Counted from the stretch's first letter, positions 11,918-23,796 are shown. The stretch: 64,000 nucleotides of DNA from Cymodocea nodosa (GCA_036874045.1 JAZBRI010000008.1:7331001-7395000), one strand, 5' to 3'. Translations and numbers: made by a program. The notes: generated by a model not told the origin, from the letters alone.

Positions 11918-12984
11918 GAAGCATACGTTTGCCAGATTTTCTTATGAATCTGATGTTGATGAGGATTCATTGTTTGATGTTAAATCCTTTGTTTCTTCAC
12001 TTTGTGAAGCTGAAAAGTCATCCCATGTCACTTTAAGTGCTCTTCTCTTTCTCAATTTCTTATTCCTAAAATTCCTCCTCGAATTCTTCTTGTCTTTGTT
12101 GAGAGGACAATCAGTTTGAAAGTGACCCGGCCTGTTGCACTTGTAGCATATAATTTTGTCTTTCATGAATGACTTCTTCTCCATATCTCCAGATGTCTTT
12201 GCTGACTTGAAATTCCTACGTTTCTTCAACAGATTTTTAAATTTTCTAGTCAACAACAGTAAATCATCATTAGAATCACTAGTGACTTCTGAGACTTTAT
12301 CAACCTCAAAAGCCAGATCCCTTCTAGGATTCTTCCCTTTTGGATCTAAATGTTGTACTTCATAGGCTGTCAGATTGCCTATAAGATCATCGAGAGTATA
12401 TGTATTTAAATCTTTGGACTCTTCAATAGATGTTGTCTTTTGAGCCCAAATTTTAGTTAAAGATCTAAGGATCTTTCTTACCAAGTCCTTTTCCTCGAAT
12501 TTCTTGCCTAAAGATTTTAATGAATTTACAATCTCAAGAAAATGGGAAAACATGTCAGAGATACATTCATTTTCGTGCATTTTAAAAATCTCATATTTAT
12601 ATACTAATATATTAATCTGAGATTCCTTGACTTGGTTAGTACCTTCGTTGGCAACTTCTAATGCATACCATATCTCATATGCAGTTTGATAAGCAGAAAC
12701 TTTGTTAAATTGATCATGAGATAAAGCACAAAACAAGATGTTTAAACCTTTAGCATTCAATGTCATTCGCTCCTTTTCATCAAAAGTTCAAGTATCATAT
12801 GGAGTCGTAACTAACACTATAGGATTGCTAATATTATGACACTATAGTATCATAATTTGAAATCAATTGATTGAAAGAATACTTTCATCCTATATTTCTA
12901 GTAGCCATAATTGCTACCTTCGAACATAAGAGAATGATTAGTGGTCTGTCCTTTAGTCATAACTAAGATTTCAATATTATCCAT
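11918..12984 (-). pseudogene. gag: Sirevirus B2 Gag, broken
   Basis: Copia Gag in minus orientation. The likely ATG is at 12984 (MDNIEILVMTKG). The N-terminal 70 codons hold several stops, including one inside the YWKYRM motif (TGG to TAG, about 12902-12904). From 12766 to 11942 the frame is open: YEIWYALE, a coiled C-terminal part, and an intact zinc knuckle ICYKCNRPGHFQTDC near 12108-12150. This is the only knuckle of the four copia Gags here with all four ligands. A stop separates it from the protease. Confidence 0.88.
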
Positions 12985-13079
12985 TTTAAATAGATGATCC
13001 TAAGTAAATGACAGGAAAAATTGATTCCTAAATAGAGAAATGAAAGCTCCTAATTATGATAAAGTGCTCTGATACCAGT
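12985..13079 (-). promoter_or_regulatory. Leader and primer-binding site of B2
   Basis: The minus strand reads TGGTATCAGAGC at 13066-13077, complementary to initiator Met-tRNA, two bases from the LTR end at 13080. It defines the 5' end of B2 and its minus orientation. Confidence 0.9.
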
Positions 13080-14335
13080 TGTAGGATCGTTGTATCACAA
13101 GAGGGGGGGTGAATTATGTCTTTGGTAATTAAAATTACCAATAGATAAAACAAGAGCACAAAACACTTGTAAATAAAATTCTGTTCTTTATAAACTTTAA
13201 AGAAATAATTTACAATATCTTTTCAGCTCAATTCCCTTCTTGACGGTTTTGATACAGTAATGTTCGATATACAATTAAAATAAAAAATGAAGTCCTTATT
13301 TAAAACTAATTTCGAATTGTATAAAACCTGATCTTTATGCATGTAGCTCATTTCCTTCTTTTTGCTCAGCTTTTGTATCTCTTCTTCTCTAGTTGTCAAA
13401 TTTCCAGACTTCTTGCATTTGCAGCTCCTTTTCTGAAATTACTTGGAATTTCGAACTTCTTCTGATGTTGGAGAATTTTTTAGTTTGGGATCTAGATTGA
13501 ATATTCAGACTTTGTTTTTGAGATTGGGATCCTCGATTGAATATTCAAACTCGGTTTTTGAGATTGGGATCCTCATTGTAATGTAGTTCGTACTCTCTAT
13601 TTGTAGTCAAACTATGTCTTTACGTTCAGCATGTTCATCCACTAAATCCACAATTCATAATCTCCGTACTAATTTTTTCTTTAATCCAAATTACTATCTT
13701 TTTGAATTTCCACTTTCTCTACTATCATTTTGAATTTCCACGATCTCCACTCGTAGATTCACCGAAACTTTATCTTCCTAGAGACTTGTAGAATATCTCC
13801 TAAGTCTTCATTTTAGTCGAACACTTATCATTTAAGTCTTGTAAAAACTCAAACACTTATCTGTAACTCTTCGAGTTTTTACACTTGCAAAACACGTGAT
13901 TGAACATAGAAAATTTATCTGTTCGTTAGTCATTTTATAAAACTCGAACAGTTATCTATCCATGCAAATAAAAACTCGAACAGTTATCTAACTCTTCGAT
14001 TTTCATTATCAAACGCACATGGAAACCACGTGACAACTTAAAACATTAAAAACACACGTGCAGATAACTTAACTATACGAGTTTTTAACATAACTCTTCG
14101 ACTAAATCAAAATGTTAATTATCTGAAAGTTTAACTGTCTAAAATGCTAACTATCTGAAAACTTTAACTATTCAAAAATTTTAACTATCCGAAAGTTAAC
14201 TATCTGAAATTTTAAATGAAACTTTTCAATAATTTGTCAACATTTAATTACGTGACTATTATACTTAGAAAATATTATTTAGACTTATTTAAAAACTTTA
14301 ATAAAGCATTCATCATCAAAACAAAATTCCTAACA
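13080..14335 (-). repeat. 5' LTR of Sirevirus B2 (family B)
   Basis: A 1256-base LTR, starting TGTTAGGAATTTTG at 14335 and ending CGATCCTACA at 13080. It carries two copies of TTTTTGAGATTGGGATCCTC (about 13515-13575) and many palindrome-like pieces of the form CTCGAACAGTTATCT / AACTCTTCGAG between 13840 and 14215. The open stretch 14216-14431 spans the LTR edge and is not a gene. Confidence 0.9.
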
Positions 14336-15417
14336 CCTAGCTCTAGCAAGGCATCATCGATCGAAAGTCTAGAATACCCTCGTCACCTCCATAGCCCTAA
14401 ACAGAACCTCTACAACTTTCACCCTAAATAGCGCCTCTGTCGATCTACAATCGAGTAAGCTCCTCTTTCACCTTCGTTGATCTGGTTTTTTCTTTTGTTG
14501 ATCTACGACCATTGTATATTTTAAGCATTAAAACATTTGACACTCCAGCACATTACATTGGAAATGATATATTACCCTTTCTCTACTACATTTGGATTAT
14601 ATTGCTTTGCTATTTGATGTCAAAGCTTTTTTGTCTCACCAAAATGGGTTTCTAGGTTAATAAAATCCTTATGGTTGAATGCATCTCTTCTCGCATGCAC
14701 CCCTGCGTTGATCCAGTTGGTGCCTCTTTTTTTTCTTGTAGAGTATGATTGAAAATGGGAAAAAAACAAAAATATTTTTTAAAAAAAATTCTACAATTGT
14801 TTTTATAGGTGTATATCATCAATCCAGGTTAATTTCAGATATGGAAATAATAAAACATTGGAAATGATATATTACCCTTTCTATATTGCATTTGGATTAA
14901 ATTGTTTTGCCATTTAACGTGAAAGCTTTTTTTTCTCACCAAAAGGGGTTTTTGGGTCAATAAATTAACTCTACCTTGAGCTCATCGAAAGGGGTTTCAC
15001 TTACCTTTTATTTCTAGGTCAATATATTTCCAAACTCTACTTGAAGTTTCAAAGCTTCGGTCTTCTATGCAGCCTTGAGCTTTTTTAGCTCTTTCTCCTT
15101 TGCCTGAGAGGAGAAATATTTTAAACAATAAGAAGAAGAAATAGTAGTGGTAGTAGTAGTAGAAAAAAAAGTCTATGGACTGGATAAAAATCTCTACAAC
15201 TTGTAAAATTTTGAATTATGTTGTTTCCTTATTTTTATTAAATCAATATGGAAACTATATTTTTATTGATGGGAGTCATATGAATCATGCTTATTTTTAT
15301 TTGAATGTTTTCAATCACTAGTTTATTTGAATAGTTTTTAATCAAAATCATTTTGTGTTTGTTTCATGCAATTATATCTGAACTTATACTATCCTATTTT
15401 CACATTTGTTCAGTACA
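14336..15417 (+). other. Noncoding flank upstream of transposase
   Basis: No gene seen. It holds an imperfect direct duplication of about 109 bases, 14556-14664 and 14856-14964, exactly 300 bases apart (both start CATTGGAAATGATATATTAC), and an AGTAGTAGT-type microsatellite at about 15130-15175. It is likely the 5' noncoding part of the Harbinger element. Its left terminal repeat is not present, probably displaced off the window by the B2 insertion. Confidence 0.55.
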
Positions 15418-16710
15418 ATGGAGAAATTTTTAGAAACTGGTGATTTGATGGATCTTGAAATTAAGGAAATTTTTAAGTTACTTCTATTGTTTTATGCATG
15501 CATAATACAATTGTTGCAAACTTATAATTCAACCAAAGGGCAATGAGTGCATAGCATGCCCTATTCTAGAAAAGATGTTATTGACAACATGTTAGGAGGA
15601 CATTGGAGGGTTTGTTTTGACATGTGTTGTATGATCCCATCTACTTTTATCACTTTGTGTCAAATATTGAGGGGGAAAAACCTTTTGGAGAATGGGAGGT
15701 GGGTTACTGTTGAGGAGCAAGTGAAGATTTTTTTGCAAATAGTTGGGCATGGGCATAAAAATAGAGTATTATAGAACTACCAACGACATTCTAGAGAAAC
15801 AATTAGTAAATATGTTCACAAAATTTTAGATGCGTTACTATTATGGGCACCTAAGGTTATTTAGCCTAAGGAATCTTTCAATGAAACACTACAATTTCTT
15901 AAGGACAACCCTAGATTTATGCCATATTTCGAAGATGCAATATGAGTGCTTGATGGTACACATGTTCATTATGTTGTTAGGAAAAATAAACAAATCTCAT
16001 TTAGATGTGGTAGACATGGCAAGCAGACAACTCAAAATGTATTAGGCGTATGTGACTTCAACATGAAATTCATTTTTGCATCAGCTGGGTGGGAGGGCAT
16101 TGCACATGATTGTCGAGTACTTAAGCATGCAATGTCAGATCCACATCACAAATTTCCTAACCACCTACAAGTACTATATTTTCAATTTATTAAGAACATT
16201 TTATAGTCTACCTTGAACATATTTTTGAACTAATATTGTTGTCAAATTTATAGGTAAGTACTACTTGGTTGACTCTAGTTATCCAAATGCAATTGGTTTT
16301 CTTGCACCATACAGGACCACTAGATATGACTTACCAGAATTCCAATCCTCACAACCATACAGTGCAAAGGAGCATTTCAATTATTTACATTCTTCTTTGA
16401 GGAATGTTGTTGAGCGTGCCTTGGAGTATTGAAGAGGAGGTGGCACATTTTGAATCATATGCTGCCATTTCCATACACTACTCAAGTAAAGTTAGTGGTC
16501 ACTTGCATGGTCTTACACAACTTCATAATTGATCAGAAGTCTGTAATGGATCAAGAAGCATTATCGATCAATCAAGATGAAGAACCTATTGAAGTTCATG
16601 ATCAAGAAATGTTAACACGTACCAACTATGAAGTTCCTATTATGTTAGACAAGTTGGACATGGGTACTATGCGTGACAACATTAAGGATCTAATAATGCA
16701 AAATGAATGA
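15418..16710 (+). pseudogene. PIF/Harbinger DDE transposase, broken
   Basis: HARBI1/ALP1-like transposase (DDE_Tnp_4). From ATG 15418 the frame gives the helix-turn-helix part (FITLCQILRG, WVTVEEQVKIFLQIVGHG), then HSRETISKYVHKIL and the catalytic core. The three acidic residues are visible: VLDGTHVHY (Asp, about 15952), YYLVDSSYPN (Asp, about 16271) and NVVERAL (Glu, about 16412), followed by RRWHILNHM and VLHNFI. There are stops at 15544 (TGA), 15772 (TAG), about 15862 (TAG) and 15943 (TGA, at a usual Gly codon). An intron seems to lie at about 16171-16252. A one-base shift just after the Glu changes frame, so the end is read from 16429. It cut and pasted the element; now dead. Confidence 0.85.
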
Positions 16711-16908
16711 TTTGTTTAATAACTCAAATTTCAAACATTTTATTCCATTGTTTTGTTATTTCTATTGTTTAAATGTTATCTTTATTGTTCAAATATGATT
16801 TGTAGTATAAATTGGTCTGTATTGTTATTATTCCATTATTGAATGTCATTTCTATTGCTTAAATATTTCCAGTGTTTGAATGTTATTTGTTATTGTTAGA
16901 CTTCTCTA
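16711..16908 (+). other. Spacer between the two Harbinger ORFs
   Basis: About 200 bases, T-rich, with imperfect repeats of CATTTCTATTGTTTAAATG type words. No gene or clear promoter seen. Confidence 0.5.
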
Positions 16909-17897
16909 ATGTTTGCTAACAAAATGTACATGAATCTCTTAAGGGGAGAGCAAGCATCGAAACATGTCCCAAAGACGAGCGCTCCTAGAGTAGCATGGGA
17001 AGATGATCTAGTTTCTACATTGCTAGATATTTGCATAGAGCTTACTGGCCTGGGACACAAACCTGGCACACACTTGGATGCAAAAGGATATGACTTATGC
17101 AAACAAAAATTGTTGGAGAGGATAGAAACGAGGCGAACAAGATCGCTCTTAAAGAATAAATTTGAAAAATTGAGGAAGGATTGGCAATTGTGGAAAACAC
17201 TTGGCTCTTAAATAGGTTTCGAATGGAATCCTACAACCAAGACTTGGGAAGGTGCAGATGACACATGGTGAGAAAATTTTCAAAAGGTATGTAATTGTTC
17301 TGTAATAATTTTGTTTGATAATTTTATTTCATTTCATTATTCACCAACTTATTTGATAATTTTGTTTGATACATGTAGATCGAACTAAATTGTAAGAAAT
17401 TTTGCTATCGAGGCATAAAATTTGCTGGCAAGTTGGAGAGACTTTTTGATGGCACTATGGCAGTAAGTGAGTCTGTTTATATCCTAAGCTCCAAAGTAAA
17501 TCCATCCCGAAGTAGTGAGCAGATACCTGTAGAGGATTTGAGTGTGGAAGCGGACATCGACACACCCATTATTGGAAGTACACCAACATCGACATCCACT
17601 ACATCTTCTACAAGTAGAAGATGTCAACACATTGCAAGCCTAAATGATTAGATTGATTCATTAGAGTCAATCATATTGAAATTTGAAGAATGTAAACAGA
17701 TGTATGATTATCCTCAATGCATCAAGAAGCTTAAAGAGATTGGATTTATGGAAGGCATAGAAATATAGGTGTATGCCATGTTGAAGTTTGAGAAACAAGT
17801 CACTCGAGAAAGCTTTCTAAAGGAAGAACCAGATTTAGTGAAGGTCCAATGGCTAGAAATGGCCTTCATGAATTGGAAGAGAACGGGGACGATATGA
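16909..17897 (+). pseudogene. Myb/SANT-like Harbinger partner protein, broken
   Basis: Plant Harbinger elements encode, besides the transposase, a Myb/SANT-like protein thought to bind the terminal repeats and bring the transposase to them. Here VAWEDDLVSTLLDICIEL and LLKNKFEKLRKDWQLWKTL form the trihelix. GFEWNPTTKTWEGADDTW follows, then an apparent intron (about 17287-17379), then FCYRGIKFAGKLERLFDGT, the usual second conserved block. A Ser/Thr-rich linker (TPTSTSTTSSTSR) and a C-terminal helical part run to the stop at 17895-17897. Stops interrupt it: one after KTLGS, a TGA at a usual Trp codon (about 17270), and others near 17650 and 17766. Assignment rests on motif order and on the adjacent transposase. 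Confidence 0.75.
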
Positions 17898-18149
17898 AGA
17901 CTTTTAGTTACATGCATGAACATCTAAAAATTAGAAGACTTTAATATTTTCAAGATATTTCTACTATTAGAAGACTTTAATGTTTTAACTTCAATTATTT
18001 TAACTTTATTACTTATGTTTGAATGATTCATGAATGAAGACTTATGTTTGATGTTCATATATTTATAAATTTATTAATGTATTTGAATGATGAATTGATT
18101 ATCGAATAACATTATAATTTTTTTATTTTAATTTAAAATAAAAAATGTC

Positions 18150-18430
18150 AATCCAACCAAATTTAAGCTTCGGTCAAACCAAAGGAAAAAATACCAAAAA
18201 TAAAAAACATCATTTTGACTAAAGCCTATATTTTCGATTAGACCAATGACACAATAAAAAATAAAAAAAACTTCGGTCAGGTCTAATCGAAGTTGAGATA
18301 CGATTCAACCAAAGGTCAAACCGAAGGAAAAATACGAAGAATAAAAAATATCAGTCTGACCAAAGGTGAGATTCGGTCAAACCAATGAAAAAATAAAAAA
18401 AACTTCAATCTGACCGAAGGAAAAATAAAA
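18150..18430. repeat. TTCGGT/ACCGAA palindrome cluster, left half
   Basis: Repeated arms of the form CTTCGGTCAAACC and GGTCTAATCGAAG, spaced 10-40 bases and separated by A-rich spacers (AAAAATAAAAAA). Together with 20260-20560 it is one cluster, split by the solo LTR. A similar cluster lies at 58480-58735. Function unknown. Confidence 0.7.
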
Positions 18431-20231
18431 ATAATTGTTGAGTATTTTGTTTTGATGATGTGTGCTGAATGAAAATAATCATATTTGCTCAATTACTATT
18501 ACTTATGAAAAGAAATTAAAATCATCAGTTAATACAGAAAAAGCTTACTGATATAAATACTTGTATGTATTGGATCTAAAGTTAATAACTAGTCATTTCG
18601 TTGCATTAATTTCTCATTTAACTAAATGTTAAGTTAATGTGTGTTTTTATTGAAAAGCATGATATGTTTTAAAGTTATATCTTCTATATCATGAACAGTG
18701 CACGTTTTAAACAACTCGTTAAGTTAGAGTTTTATTTTTATAGTGGTCACGTGAGAACTCGTTAAGTTAGAGTTTTATTTTTATAGTGGTCACGTGAGAA
18801 CTCGTTAAGTTAGAGGCTTAAAGGTTAAAATAGGTCACGTGAGAACTCGTTAAGTCAGTGAGTAAAAGAAGAGACGAACTCGTTAAGTTAGTGTTATACA
18901 CGTGGTGAAATTATAAGTTACAAATGTTGTATTGTATCACGTAAGGTGCACATGTTTAACTCGTTAAGTTAGCATATCTAAACACGTTGAGTTGCTATAT
19001 TGAACACTAAGGCAACACGTTAGGTTAGCGTTATAAACTTAAGTTGTTATTTTTGCACATGGTAAAATTCTTATTATAAAAACATTTGTTTATTACTAAA
19101 TCGGGGAGTTAATGTTTTTTTCAGAGACTTACAGTCGTAACTATCCGAAAGGTAACTTAAGTCATGTTTTCAGGTCTTAACACATGTCTCAATAGTTTTA
19201 TGGTAAAAAGAGTTGTTTGGAGACTTACAACCGTAACTATACAAAACTTAAACTATTTTCGGTGAGTTATCGTTTAACCTTCCGAAAGAAAGGTCAAGCT
19301 GGTTTGTTGAGTTAGTGTAACACCATGGACTTAGTTCGTTGAGTTAGCTATAGTACTTGTCACGTGAAATGGCACATGAGGAACTCGTTAAGTTATAAAT
19401 ATATACTTGTGTTACTCATTTAGTTAACATTAAAGTAACGACTTCTTATTACTCTTGATGAAAGATTTTGGACGAGAAAGTTTATTTTGGAGGAAATTTT
19501 TCAGATATTCAGGAATGATGATTAAAGAAAATTCGAAATGTAAACGTGGGTCAGAACGTGTGTGTTTCGATGAAGGAAAAAGAAAAGACGTGAAGAAGTG
19601 GAAAACTGGTAGTGGTTAAACATGAAGGATATGCATGAAATGAAGATACAGTATAAAAGACATAGAGTTCTCGTTGATCAAACAATCCTTGCACACAAAA
19701 AGAAAAATCTTTTCAAAGATCAAACTATCCCTGCACACCAAAAGAAAAATCTTTTTCAGAGATCAAAAACACCTCTTCAGGAAAATCTCTCAAGTGAAAG
19801 AAAATTTAGTGAAGCATAAAAAGGTAAGATTTTCGTCACTGAAGATTTGAAGTATCAGAAGAAAGCAAATTCGGTGAAGCATAAAAAGATAAGATATTCG
19901 TCATTGAAGAATTGCTGAAGAAGAAAGAAGAAGAAGAAGAAGAAAGATTATCTCTCAAACAGGGAGAAATGTTTTAAATTCCGTAAATTAGTTTTCTCTG
20001 TTTGTAGTTATGAAATTGTTTAGATGATACATGGTATCGAGATATAATTGCATCTATAATTTCTAAGGAGAATTGAATTGTATATTGTAATGGAAACCTT
20101 AAATAAAAATGATTTTATGAAAACAATGTCTCAACTTCTTTTTGAGTTTTAAAGTTTCAATTATATTTCAAAAAATATTAAAAATACACAATTCACCCTC
20201 CTCTTGTGTAGCCATGCAATCCTACAATAAT
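18431..20231 (+). mobile_element. Solo LTR A2 (Sirevirus family A) with TSD
   Basis: LTR 18436-20226 (1791 bases), starting TGTTGAGTATTTTG and ending CAATCCTACA, flanked by perfect ATAAT duplications at 18431-18435 and 20227-20231. There is no PBS or PPT beside it, so it is the product of LTR-LTR recombination. TATA box TATAAAAG at 19652-19659. A roughly 46-base unit (starting TTAGAGTTTTATTTTTATAG) is tandemly duplicated near 18725-18820. The open stretch at 19622-19819 recurs in every family-A LTR but starts upstream of the TATA box, so I do not call it a gene. Confidence 0.95.
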
Positions 20232-20259
20232 AATAAACTTTAGTTGTATAGATGAAAAA

Positions 20260-20560
20260 ATCAAAAATTTTGGTCGAACCGAAGTTGGGCTTTGGTCCGA
20301 CCGACTTGTTTTTAGTTTTTTATTTTTTTAACAGTATGACAGTATCTTTACTTCAATCCAACTAAAATTTTAATTTATTTATTTCTTTTTCAGTCTAACT
20401 GAAGCTCAACTTCGGTCCAACCGAAGTTTATGATTTTTTTAAATATTTTATTATTATTTATCTTCGATCTAGTCGAAGATAATCTTTGGTCCAATCGAAG
20501 TGTTTTATTTTTTTTATTTTTCCTTCAGTTGGACTGAATCTTAACTTCGATCAAACCGAA
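20260..20560. repeat. TTCGGT/ACCGAA palindrome cluster, right half
   Basis: Continuation of the cluster at 18150-18430 on the far side of the solo LTR. Arms such as CTTCGGTCCAACCGAAG (about 20409-20425), a perfect palindrome around its centre, sit between T-rich spacers. Confidence 0.7.
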
Positions 20561-21514
20561 GTTTATTAATTTTTATATTTATTTTTTTGATTTTAAATTA
20601 AAGTAAAAAATTAAAAATTTAGCTTTTTCAACTCTCTCACAAATCTTCAGATATGTTTTATCTAAATACATTTGACGTAACTTCACATATATAGTTGTCA
20701 TTCTCATTTAGATTCTTTCTTTCACTATTATTTATTTAACATTATGATTATTGATTCTTGTCATTCTATTACATTAATTATTTTCATTCTTCTATGATTA
20801 TAATAAGTTATTATTTATTTAACATATTATATAATAATTATATCACGATAATTATTAATGTATTATATGAAATAAAAATAATATATTATATTTATTTATT
20901 GTGTTATATAATAATTATTTATTTAACATGTTTTATAACTATTATTGTTATGTTGTTATAACATTAACTTATAACGCATTTATTACTATTAACATTGATA
21001 CAACTTATAATTATACTGTATTATTTATTTAATTAATGTTAACATATTATAAATAAATAATGTATTATTGATTAAATGTTTATATAATAAATTACAAATT
21101 TTTATTAGTATGTATCGTCGATTTAAACTTACATATTGAAACCTTAATCTTATTATGTGCTACATTACCATAATCTTATAAATAATGATCACTATGTATT
21201 AAAAAATCAGGTCGGACCAAGTTAGCTCATAATGGCCCAACCCAATTGACACTTTTAGACCGAAGTCAAATTTAGAGCTTGGTCAAGCTGCCTCAAAAAA
21301 GTTATTTACATAATATTTTGATGTCTTGATATACCATATTTATTTAAGTACAAATAGTAAGGGCATAATCGTCAAAAGATATAACATTAGTTAAAATAAA
21401 ATAAAAATAAGAGCTGTGGCATTAGTAGTCCCAACCAAACGACTCTTGGGAGCTCATCAAGAGCTGAAGTTGGAGCCAACATGTCTTCCAAAGTTAAGCA
21501 GCTCCAACTTCTAA
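20561..21514. other. AT-rich tract and subterminal hairpin
   Basis: 20580-21130 is extremely AT-rich simple sequence (TTATTTATTTAACATATTAT types); open frames here are composition artefacts. At 21466-21476 GAAGTTGGAGC pairs with GCTCCAACTTC at 21501-21511, a hairpin with a 24-base loop just inside the Harbinger end, as expected for subterminal repeats. Confidence 0.6.
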
Positions 21515-21548
21515 GGAGTTGGAATTGGTGCTACCAAATGCACCCTAA
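21515..21548 (+). repeat. Probable right terminal repeat of Harbinger
   Basis: Ends GGTGCTACCAAATGCACCC (to 21545) then TAA (21546-21548). Read inward on the minus strand it is GGGTGCATTTGGTAGCACC, the kind of terminus common in PIF/Harbinger and Tourist elements with TWA targets. Immediately after, gypsy LTR sequence begins, consistent with insertion into that LTR. The matching left repeat is not in the window. Confidence 0.6.
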
Positions 21549-21817
21549 GTCCATTGAGTTAGTTGTAAATCAATAGAGTGCTTAATTGAACACATATAAA
21601 ACTCTAGTTATAAAAATCAAAATAGTACATAATTCTTACTCAAATCTTTATGGGATCGACTTGTACTTACACACAAATACAATAGACACTATGCACTTGT
21701 AATTAAAATACAAATTGAACTTAATAGCTAATTTGTGTGAAAAGTTGTTTGTTTACTTCTAAAAGAAATTATTAATATAAACATAAAAACAAACCAAACA
21801 AGTTTTCCTAATAAACA
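21549..21817 (+). repeat. Gypsy LTR fragment (family G), 3' end
   Basis: Its reverse complement matches the first 270 bases of the LTR at 34044-36011 as written on the plus strand (AGAAGTAAACAAACAAC and AGTCGATCCCA-type words in the same order). The LTR end CA is at 21817, where G3 RNase H begins. The 5' side is cut by the Harbinger end. It is an LTR inserted in plus orientation into the minus-strand G3 pol. Confidence 0.75.
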
Positions 21818-23796
21818 ATCCGTGTATCCTATCACTTTAGCTCTTATCAAGTATGATCTAAACTTTTTCTAAAGCAAGCACAATAGCTAATAATTCTTTT
21901 TCAGTAGTTGTATAATTAACTTGAGCATCATTTAGAGTTTTGCTTGCATAATGAATCACTCTAGGAGATTTTTCTATCTTTTATCCCAACACTGCTCCTA
22001 TAACAAAATCAGATGCATCACACATTAACTCAAATGGATGGTTCCAATTAGGTGCTTGTATTATAGGAGTTGAAATTAAGCTAGTTTTAAGCTTGAAGAA
22101 GGCTTCCTTACAATTCTTATTAAAGTTAAATGGAACATCTTTCAATAGATTAGTTAAAGGTCTAACTATTTTGCTAAAGTCTTTAATAAATCTCCTCTAA
22201 AATCTTGCATGTCCTAGAAATGATCTAATATCTTTTACTAATTTAGGTTCTAGTAGATTAGAAATTACTTCTATCTTAGCTTTGTCTACCTCTAGCTCTT
22301 TCATTGAAACAACATATCTCAAAACGATTCCTTGTTTTACCATGAAGTGACATTTTTCCCAATTTAGAACCAAATTTTTTTCCACACAACATTTTAATAC
22401 TTGATCTAAATTGTTTAAACATACTTCATATGAAGTTCCATATACAGTAAAATCATCCACAAATATTTCTAAAAAGTCTTCAATAATTCCAGTTAATATG
22501 CCTTGCATACACCTTTGAAATGTGGTTGGTGCATTACGTAATCCGAATAACATCCTTTTAAAAGTATAAGTTTCATTAGGACATGTGAAAGTTGTTTTCT
22601 CTTGATCTTCTAATACTACTAGGACTTGGTTATACCCTGAATACCTATCTAGAAAACAAAAATACTCCTACCCTACTAATTTTTCTAGCATCTGATCTAT
22701 AAAAGGTAAGGAAAAATAATCATTCCTAGTCATAGCATTCAACTTTCTATAGTCTATACACACTTTCCAACCTGATTAAATTCTAGTAGGTATCAAGTCT
22801 TGACTTTCATTCTTAATAACAGTTAATCCTAATTTGTTAGGAACTATATGGATTGAACTAACCCATATGCTGTCAAAAATTGGATATATTATGTCATTAT
22901 CTAACCATTTCACAATTTCCTTCCTAACTACTTCTTTATGGTTTGGATTTACTCTCCTTTCAGGAATTCTAACTGGTTTAGCATTCTCTTCTAAATATAT
23001 GTGGTGACAGCATAAAGTAGAACTTAACCCTTTTATGTCAGCCATAGTCCATCCTTTTGCTTCTTTATATGTCTTGACTACCTCTTTTAATTTAGATATT
23101 TGATCTTCTTTTAAATCTGATGCAATAATGATTGGACAAGTCCTTTCTTCTTCCAAAAATATATAGGTCAATTCAGGCGGTAAAGGTTTTAAATCTAAGT
23201 GTTGACCATTAGAAGCTAGAGCTCCTAATTTAACATTTTCGTCTTCAAAATTAAACTCCTTGGTCTCCTTCTATGTCTATGTTTAAGTCTCCATCTATAT
23301 TTTCACTTACTTCTAAATTTTCAGTTTCTATTTGTCTATTTAATTCTTCTTGAATCACATCTTCTAACATATCTCCTTCATCCTCTAGAAAGTCTACAAT
23401 ATGTAAGGACATTTCTAGCTCCTCATCCCTTTTTGGTTTGAAAATATTTAATTGAGTACCCTCATTATCATATGCTAATTTCATCATTCCATTTTTACAG
23501 TTTATAATAGCCCTAATGTTGCTAGAAATGGCCTTCCCAAAATTAAAAATGTATCATGATTCTGATGCTTAATTTGTTGGGAATCCAAAATAACAATATC
23601 AATAAGATAGATGAAGTTCTTTACTTTAATTAGGACATCTTCTATTTTTCCTCTAAGGTATCTTATACTTCTATCTACTAATTGAATGATAGTCCTAGTA
23701 GGGATTAAGCCTTCTAATCCTAAGGATGCAAATATATCATTAGGCATAACATTTATACCTACACCTAGGTCTATTAAGGTTCTTTCCACAAAAATT
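21818..23796 (-). pseudogene. pol: Gypsy G3 pol (Athila-type): PR, RT, start of RH
   Basis: Minus-strand Ty3/gypsy polyprotein. Protease: TLIDLGVGINVMP (usual Athila form DLGASIN), QLVDRSIRYLRG and LILGRPFLATLG (23796 to about 23510). A linker (23487-23251) and the RT N-terminus (LPRRx-like RIPERRVNPNHKEVV, WVSSIHIVPNKLGL, 23171-22776) follow. Then RT with LFGLRNAPTTFQRCM, IFVDDFTVYG (catalytic Asp pair kept) and [16 protein letters not shown]. RNase H breaks off at 21818 where an LTR is inserted. Stops and frameshifts separate the open pieces 23789-23502, 23487-23251, 23171-22776 and 22553-22197. Confidence 0.9.

Larger units (their letters stand above)
11406..14335 (-). mobile_element. Sirevirus B2 (Ty1/copia), 5' part
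   Basis: Minus-strand family-B element: 5' LTR (13080-14335), PBS, gag and protease/pre-integrase, cut at 11406 where B1 is inserted. The rest of B2 should lie left of B1's missing 5' LTR, off the window. Right of its LTR the host is the Harbinger remnant. Confidence 0.85.
14336..21548 (+). mobile_element. PIF/Harbinger-type DNA transposon remnant
   Basis: A transposase pseudogene (15418-16710) followed by a Myb/SANT-like pseudogene (16909-17897) on the same strand is the two-gene layout of plant PIF/Harbinger elements. A terminal sequence ending GGTGCTACCAAATGCACCC plus TAA lies at 21515-21548, fitting a Harbinger-type inverted repeat with a 3-base TWA target site. A solo Sirevirus LTR (18436-20226) splits it. 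Without that LTR the visible part is about 5.4 kb. The left terminus is not seen, so the boundary at 14336 is only where another element begins. Confidence 0.7.

Noticed and set aside
18713..18990. CRISPR-like regular short repeats in the LTR
   Set aside because: Repeats are palindromic LTR motifs with uneven spacing and no unique spacers; the genome is a plant.
19622..19819. A roughly 63-codon frame (MKDMHEMKIQYKRHR...) that recurs in the family-A LTRs at 42381 and 52221
   Set aside because: It starts upstream of the TATA box, lies in noncoding LTR, is broken in the 3' LTR of C, and its repeats are DNA repeats. Shared ancestry of the LTRs explains it.
20758..20961. Hydrophobic Tyr/Ile-rich frame that looks like a membrane protein
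   Set aside because: Pure AT-rich low complexity; any frame here gives such residues.
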